11,170 nucleotides of DNA from Alphaproteobacteria bacterium (GTDB taxonomy: Bacteria; Pseudomonadota; Alphaproteobacteria; Sphingomonadales; Sphingomonadaceae): the NCBI GenBank assembly GCA_005882415.1, contig VBAE01000103.1:1-11170 (forward strand), given 5' to 3'. Below the pieces are notes generated by a model, which worked only from the letters and a program-made list of their open reading frames with translations, ran no database searches and was not told where the DNA came from. Below are positions 5,211 to 11,170 of the stretch, piece by piece (positions within the stretch are counted from its first letter, which is position 1; each line of letters begins with the position of its first letter). Position numbers and translations under genes: made by a program.

Positions 5211-5582
5211 ATGATTGCAGGTCTTCCAAGGCGCGAGCGCGAAATTTTCGAAATCCTTTGCGGCGGCGAGGCAACTGCCGCCGAGGTGCGCCGGCAGATG
5301 TCGGATGCGCCCAGCCATTCCGCCGTTCGGACGCTGCTTGCGCGGCTCGAGGCGCGGGGGTTGGTCAGGCATCGCTCGGACGACCAGGCCTATGTCTACC
5401 GGAGCGTTCCGCAGGCTTCCAAGGTCCGCGAGTCCGCGCTCCAGCAGCTGGTCAAGACCTTCTTCGACGGCTCGGCCGTCAGCGCCGCAACCGCCCTTCT
5501 GGGCATCTCCAGGACTTTGAAGCCGGAAGACCTCGACGCGCTGCAGCGCGCGATCGACGAGGCAAAGGAGCGTCAGTCATGA
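5211..5582 (+). CDS. BlaI/MecI/CopY-family transcriptional repressor
   Basis: This is a 123-residue winged-helix repressor of the BlaI/MecI/CopY family, close to the usual 120 to 130. Residues 1-66 are the DNA-binding domain: LPRREREIFEILCGG, then ATAAEVRRQM, the recognition helix SHSAVRTLLARLEARGLV (35-52), and the wing RHRSDDQAYVYRSV. Residues 67-123 form the C-terminal dimerisation helices. In the family, a dimer binds TACA/TGTA dyads and is inactivated by proteolysis triggered by its partner membrane protease. Both elements are present: two dyads directly upstream, and an M56 protease gene whose ATG overlaps this stop by 4 nt (ATGA). AGGTGAG lies 8 nt before the ATG at 5211; the ATG at 5206 is out of frame. 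Targets beyond its own operon are unknown. Confidence 0.95.
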   Translation: MIAGLPRREREIFEILCGGEATAAEVRRQMSDAPSHSAVRTLLARLEARGLVRHRSDDQAYVYRSVPQASKVRESALQQLVKTFFDGSAVSAATALLGISRTLKPEDLDALQRAIDEAKERQS

Positions 5583-7288
5583 GCTTTGCATTCCTCATTG
5601 AAATGGGCTGGAAATCGGCGCTGATCAGCGGTGCCGCACTGCTTCTCGTCTCCGCGATGAAGGGCCGCTCGCCCGCCGACCGCGGCGCCGTGCTGAAGCT
5701 CGGAGTGGTCATGCTCCTCGCGCTCCCGGCGATGACGCTGCTCCTCCCCGCGCTCCAGGTCGAGACGAAGATCGCCGGATCGGTGGTCGCAAGCCCCGCC
5801 GCCGCGGCGACCATCGACCTTCCGCTAACCGCCGACGCATCCGCCGCCGCCGCTCCCGCGCCCCCTTATGTCGACCCCGCCGCCGCCGATCCCATTTCGG
5901 AGATGGTCGGCGCGGGCGACTGGAACGACCCGGGCAGCCTGTTCCTGCTCCTCTATCTCGGCGGCCTGTTCATGGTCGGCGGCCGGCTGGTCGCGGGCCT
6001 ATGGACGCTTCGCCGCTGGACCCGCGAAGCCCGCCCGGTCGAGTCGCCAGAATGGCAGGCCGCGCTCCGCCGCGCCGCCGGGGGCCGCAACATCCGCCTG
6101 CTCGTCTCCGACGAAGCCTGTTCGCCGATGAGCTGGGGCTGGCTCCGGCCGGTGATCCTGCTCGACCGCGACACGATCGACGAGCCGGACGACGCCGACG
6201 CCATCCTCGCCCATGAGACCGCGCATGTGCTCCGCCGCGACTGGCCGGCGCTGATCCTCAGCCGTCTCGCAGTCGCCCTGTTCTGGTTCAACCCGCTGGT
6301 CTGGCGCCTCGACCGCGAAGTCGCCCAGCAAGCCGAGGAAGCCGCCGACAGCCACGCCATCGACCGGGTCGAACCCGCCCGCTACGCCCAGACCCTGCTC
6401 GACTGGGCGCGGCAGAGCGGCGGAGTCCTCGTCCCCGCCAACGCCATCGCCGCGGGCGAGCCGGGCCTGGTCCGCCGGGTGAAGAAGATCCTCGAAGGCC
6501 GGATGACTCCGCGCTCGGGCTCGCTGTGGACGGTGCTCGCCATGATCGGCTGCGTCGCCATCGCGGCTCCGGTCGCCGCGCTGCAGCTGGTTCCGGAAGC
6601 TCCCGAAGCCCCCGCCGCTCCCGAAGCGCCCGCAGCACCGGAAGCGCCGCTTCCACCGAACCCGCCTGCGCACGTCTACGCCGCCGCCGTGACGGTTCCG
6701 CCGGCAGTGCCGTCCGCTCCGCCCGCGGTTCCCGCCGCTCCGGCCGTGCCGCACGCCGTCCACGCCGGGCTGGTCGCACCCGTGGCCCCGGTTGCGCCGA
6801 TCCCTCCGCTTGCCCCCGTCGCGCCGATGGCTCCACGCTGGGCGGGGCCGGTCGTCGCGGTCCATGTCCGGCCGCTGGTCGACGGCGAAGCGATCGAACG
6901 CAGCGTCGAAGCCGCGGTCGAGCATGCCCAGGCGCAGGCCGAGGCCGCCAGCGAAGCCGCCGAGCGCGCCGGGGAAGCCGCCGAGCGTCAGGGCGCGATC
7001 GCCGAGCGCAGCGCCCGAATCGCCATGGCCGCAGGCGCCCGTGGAATGATGAGGGGCGCCGACCAGATGGAGCGCAGCGCCGCCAATATGCGCAGCCAGG
7101 CCGCCCAGTTCCGCGACCGCGCCTGGCGCGAGCGCACGATCGCCAAGGAGGCCGCCCGCGGCCACCATGTCACCCATGAGGATCTGATCGAAGCGGCTTC
7201 CGACATGGATGACGGTGCGCGCGAGATGATCGAAGGCGCCCGCGAAATGCGCCGCGAGGCCCAGCGCATGGAGCGCGGCGACGGCTGA
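5579..7288 (+). CDS. M56 (BlaR1-type) membrane metallopeptidase with Pro/Ala stalk and helical tail
   Basis: This is a 569-residue membrane zinc protease. Probable membrane segments lie at about 11-27, 40-59, 120-142, 222-241 and 315-336. The zinc site is HETAH (212-216, HExxH) with the downstream EEAADSHA (253-260) supplying the likely third ligand; both sit around segment 4, as in BlaR1/MecR1. In the family, this protease cuts or triggers cutting of the paired BlaI repressor after an outside signal. Here the region after segment 5 has no penicillin-binding (SxxK, SxN, KTG) domain. Instead there is a Pro/Ala-rich stretch (339-420), then a charged Ala/Glu/Arg helical region (about 438-569) likely to form coiled coil, placed outside the membrane by the topology inferred. 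The ATG overlaps the repressor stop by 4 nt, and a strong hairpin follows the gene. The signal sensed is unknown. Confidence 0.92.
   Translation: MSFAFLIEMGWKSALISGAALLLVSAMKGRSPADRGAVLKLGVVMLLALPAMTLLLPALQVETKIAGSVVASPAAAATIDLPLTADASAAAAPAPPYVDPAAADPISEMVGAGDWNDPGSLFLLLYLGGLFMVGGRLVAGLWTLRRWTREARPVESPEWQAALRRAAGGRNIRLLVSDEACSPMSWGWLRPVILLDRDTIDEPDDADAILAHETAHVLRRDWPALILSRLAVALFWFNPLVWRLDREVAQQAEEAADSHAIDRVEPARYAQTLLDWARQSGGVLVPANAIAAGEPGLVRRVKKILEGRMTPRSGSLWTVLAMIGCVAIAAPVAALQLVPEAPEAPAAPEAPAAPEAPLPPNPPAHVYAAAVTVPPAVPSAPPAVPAAPAVPHAVHAGLVAPVAPVAPIPPLAPVAPMAPRWAGPVVAVHVRPLVDGEAIERSVEAAVEHAQAQAEAASEAAERAGEAAERQGAIAERSARIAMAAGARGMMRGADQMERSAANMRSQAAQFRDRAWRERTIAKEAARGHHVTHEDLIEAASDMDDGAREMIEGAREMRREAQRMERGDG
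6593..6838 (+). repeat. Pro/Ala low-complexity repeat coding for the M56 stalk
   Basis: This stretch encodes residues 339-420 of the M56 protein. It starts with PEAP/AAPEAP units (339-357), continues with PP/AP/HA-rich spacers, and ends with VAPVAPVAPIPPLAPVAPMAP (399-419). Codons vary between units, so this is selected amino-acid composition rather than a recent DNA tandem expansion. Such stretches form extended stalks through peptidoglycan in other proteins. Confidence 0.7.
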
Positions 7289-7312
7289 CCGACACGAGAC
7301 GCGGCACGAGGG

Positions 7313-7338
7313 GTGGCGGGCCGTCGCGCCCGCCACTT
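7313..7338 (+). terminator. Probable terminator hairpin after the BlaI/M56 operon
   Basis: GTGGCGGGC (7313-7321) pairs perfectly with GCCCGCCAC (7328-7336) around a 6-nt loop. It lies 25 nt after the M56 stop codon. Only a short pyrimidine stretch (TTCCGTTTCC) follows rather than a pure T-run, which is common in high-GC bacteria. Confidence 0.65.
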
Positions 7339-7387
7339 CCGTTTCCGCACGCCGCTGTTAGGCTGCCCCGCAAAAGGGGAGCCTTGA

Positions 7388-9085
7388 ATGAACCGACCGA
7401 TCAGCGCCGCACTGGCCGCCGCCGCCTGCCTGCTTGCAAGCGCCTGCGCCACCGTTCCCCCGAGGCCTGCCTATGACGTCGTCCTCCGCGGCGGCACGAT
7501 CTACGACGGCCGCGGCGGCGCGCCTTATACGGGGGATGTCGCGATCAAGGGCGAGCGCATCGCCTTCGTCGGCGCCCATGCCGGCGGCAGCGGCGCGCGC
7601 GAGGTCGACGCACGGGGCCTCGCCGTCGCGCCCGGCTTCATCAACATGCTGAGCTGGGCCAATGAATCGCTGATCGCGGACCCGAAAAGCCAGAGCGACA
7701 TCCGCCAGGGCGTCACGCTTGAGGTAATGGGCGAGGGCGATTCGATGGGGCCGCTGTCGGACGACATGAAGGCGCACGCGGCGGCGCGGCAGGCGGACAT
7801 CAAATATCCGATCGAGTGGACGACGCTCGGCGACTATCTCGGCTGGTTGGAGAAACGCGGCGTCGCGACCAACGTCGCAAGCTTCGTCGGCGCGAGCACG
7901 GTGCGGATTCACGAGCTTGGCGAAGGCGATGTCGATCCGACCCCGGAGCAGCTCGATCGGATGCGGGCGCTGGTCCGCCAGGCGATGAACGAAGGGGCGA
8001 TGGGCGTCGGCTCCTCGCTCATCTACGCGCCCGACAATTTCGCCGAGACGCCGGAGCTCGCCGCGCTGGCCACGGAGAGCGCGAAGTGCGGCGGCATGTA
8101 TATCAGCCACATCCGCGACGAGGGGCCGAAGCTTCTGGAAGCGATCGACGAGCTGGTGACGATCGCCCGCACCTCCGGTGGGCCGGCGGAAATCTACCAT
8201 TCCAAGCAGGCCGGCAAATCGAACTGGGGCAAGATGGACGCGGCCATTGCCCGGGTCGAGGCTGCGCGGGCCGAGGGCCTCCGCATCACCGCCGACATGT
8301 ACACCTATGCGGCGAGCTCGACCGGCCTCGACGCGGCGATGCCGCTCTGGATCCAGGCGGGCGGGATCGAGAAATGGGTCGAGCGGCTGAAGGACCCGGC
8401 GCTGCGGGCGCGGGCGCTGGGCGAGATGCGCGCCGGTACCGTCTCGGAGAATAGTGACCTGGTGGTGCGCGAGCCGGCCAAGGTGCTTCTGCTCGGCTTC
8501 AAGTCGGCGGCTCTGAAGCCGCTCACCGGCCGCTCGCTCGCCGACGTCGCCAAGGAGCGCGGCAAGAGCCCGGAGGAGACCGCGGCCGACCTCATCGTCG
8601 AGGATAACAGCCGGATTCAGGTCGCTTACTTCTCTATGAGCGAGGACAATGTCCGGCGCGAGGTGCAGCTGCCCTGGATGAGCTTCGGCTCGGATGCCTC
8701 CAGCCAGGCGCCGGAGGGGGTGTTCCTGAAGTCGAGCACCCACCCGCGCGCGTACGGCAATGTCGCGCGGCTGCTCGGCCATTATGTCCGGGACGAAAAG
8801 CTGGTGCCGCTGCAGGAGGCGGTGCGGCGGCTGACCTCGCTCCCGGCAGGCAATCTCGGGCTGAAGGAGCGCGGAAGCCTCGCGGCGGGCAATTTCGCGG
8901 ACGTGGTCGCCTTCGATCCGGCGACGATCCGCGACAACGCCACCTTCGACAAGCCCCAGCAATTCGCCACCGGAGTCCGCCACGTCTTCGTCAACGGCGT
9001 CCAGGTGCTGAAGGACGGCGACCATACCGGCACCACCCCCGGCCGCTTCGTCCGCGGCCCGGGCTGGAACAAATGCCCCGCCTGA
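7388..9085 (+). CDS. Lipoprotein amidohydrolase, D-aminoacylase-like, lacking the HxH metal motif
   Basis: This is a 565-residue amidohydrolase-superfamily protein, near N-acyl-D-amino-acid deacylases, which remove acyl groups from N-acyl-D-amino acids. The leader ends ACLLASAC, so Cys20 is a probable lipidation site (relaxed lipobox, Ala at -3). The small beta domain follows (YDVVLRGGTIYDG, 29-41), then the barrel. The family's first motif, usually PGFIDxHxH, reads PGFINMLSW (82-90): both histidines are missing. Other ligand positions seem kept: His241 (YISHIRDEG), His271 (IYHSKQ) and Asp436 (FGSDASS). The strand that often carries a Cys ligand reads LEVMGEGDSMGP. The C-terminal beta part (LAAGNFADVVAFDP, 498-511) is typical. 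Start: GGGGAG 6 nt before the ATG. It follows the hairpin at 7313 and precedes an M28 gene by 62 nt. Activity and substrate are uncertain. Confidence 0.88.
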   Translation: MNRPISAALAAAACLLASACATVPPRPAYDVVLRGGTIYDGRGGAPYTGDVAIKGERIAFVGAHAGGSGAREVDARGLAVAPGFINMLSWANESLIADPKSQSDIRQGVTLEVMGEGDSMGPLSDDMKAHAAARQADIKYPIEWTTLGDYLGWLEKRGVATNVASFVGASTVRIHELGEGDVDPTPEQLDRMRALVRQAMNEGAMGVGSSLIYAPDNFAETPELAALATESAKCGGMYISHIRDEGPKLLEAIDELVTIARTSGGPAEIYHSKQAGKSNWGKMDAAIARVEAARAEGLRITADMYTYAASSTGLDAAMPLWIQAGGIEKWVERLKDPALRARALGEMRAGTVSENSDLVVREPAKVLLLGFKSAALKPLTGRSLADVAKERGKSPEETAADLIVEDNSRIQVAYFSMSEDNVRREVQLPWMSFGSDASSQAPEGVFLKSSTHPRAYGNVARLLGHYVRDEKLVPLQEAVRRLTSLPAGNLGLKERGSLAAGNFADVVAFDPATIRDNATFDKPQQFATGVRHVFVNGVQVLKDGDHTGTTPGRFVRGPGWNKCPA

Positions 9086-9147
9086 GCCCGGGTGCAACGA
9101 AGTGTACGGGTGATCATTCTCCCGGCAATCCAAAGAGAGATTCGTCC

Positions 9148-10756
<1,609 letters not shown>

Positions 10757-11170
10757 GATAGCGGCCCGAATTGGCGAATTCGGCCTTCACCTGCGACTGG
10801 GGGGGAAGGCTGTCCTCCGGCTGCGGAAGCGAGGCCGGGGCAGTGTAGGCGGGCGCCGCCGGCGCCTGCAGCGCGCCGTACTGGATCGGGAGCGTTGCCG
10901 TCGGGACCGTCGAGACGGGGCGGGAGGCGAGGAGGGTCGAGGGCGAGGGCTCGCGGCCGGCATAGCGCTCGTTGAATGACCCCGGATTGCCCCAGGCGCC
11001 GGGCAGGCGGTAGAAGCTGTGCGAGCCGACCACCGCCACCTTGAGCAGCCGGAACGCCCATTGCGGGACGACCTGCTGGGTGTGGTAATTGGTCGAATAG
11101 CCGACCGGGGCGTAGACGCTGCCGGCGAGCGCGGCGGCGGCGATGCGCTTGGCCTGGAGCCAGGACGCGC

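Noticed and set aside
5999..7336. Long minus-strand open frame opposite the M56 gene (445 codons)
   Set aside because: Antisense shadow; the plus strand encodes HExxH and membrane segments, while the minus reading is Gly/Arg/His-rich without motifs.
7358..9133. Long open frame on the minus strand opposite the amidohydrolase gene (591 codons)
   Set aside because: It is the antisense shadow of a strongly recognisable plus-strand gene in high-GC DNA; its translation is Arg/Ala/His-rich with no family motif.

Overview
The window is high-GC DNA with gene content typical of an alphaproteobacterium, most likely Sphingomonadales (Sphingomonas/Sphingosinicella-like). This rests on a bactofilin, a BlaI/M56 pair, lipoprotein hydrolases with Ala-rich signal peptides, a type-2 glycerate kinase, and a dispersed intergenic inverted repeat. 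The placement is inference from gene families and composition; no rRNA or other marker is present. I see no tRNA, CRISPR array, insertion sequence or prophage, and no gene-free stretch over 300 bases.

Layout. (1) 1-1105, plus strand: the 3' part of a glycerate 2-kinase, then a small two-helix membrane protein. (2) 1106-1225: a 96-bp imperfect inverted repeat between convergent units; each arm forms its own hairpin. (3) 4167-1226, minus strand: a compact run of six genes, read as bactofilin, OsmC-like protein, Lys/Ala-rich protein, exported cupredoxin, Gly-rich protein, and a two-part GNAT acetyltransferase. (4) 4168-4333: a divergent intergenic region with a palindrome that recurs before the BlaI gene. 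(5) 4334-5107, plus strand: a COG4798-like SAM methyltransferase with an apparent signal peptide. (6) 5166-7288: a BlaI-type repressor and an M56 (BlaR1-type) membrane metallopeptidase overlapping by 4 nt, behind two BlaI-like dyads and closed by a GC hairpin. (7) 7388-9085: a lipoprotein amidohydrolase of the D-aminoacylase group lacking the usual HxH metal motif. (8) 9148-10756: an M28 peptidase lipoprotein broken by an out-of-frame internal deletion. (9) 10716-11170, minus strand: the C-terminal part of a SleB-type cell wall hydrolase, overlapping the M28 gene tail to tail.

How they may work together. The clearest circuit is BlaI plus M56: the repressor should bind the two dyads over its own promoter, and the membrane protease should relieve repression on a signal. 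This M56 protein has no penicillin-binding sensor. It carries a Pro/Ala stalk and a charged helical tail instead, so its signal is probably not a classical beta-lactam acylation. A shared palindrome about 95 nt before both the methyltransferase and the BlaI start codons hints at co-regulation. Several neighbours act, or probably act, in the envelope (bactofilin, exported methyltransferase, amidohydrolase, M28, SleB), but a common pathway is only a hypothesis.

The points most worth a second look are the M28 deletion with a microhomology signature, the HxH-less amidohydrolase, the sensor-less M56 protein, the exported methyltransferase, the shared palindrome, and the inverted repeat with compensatory base changes.
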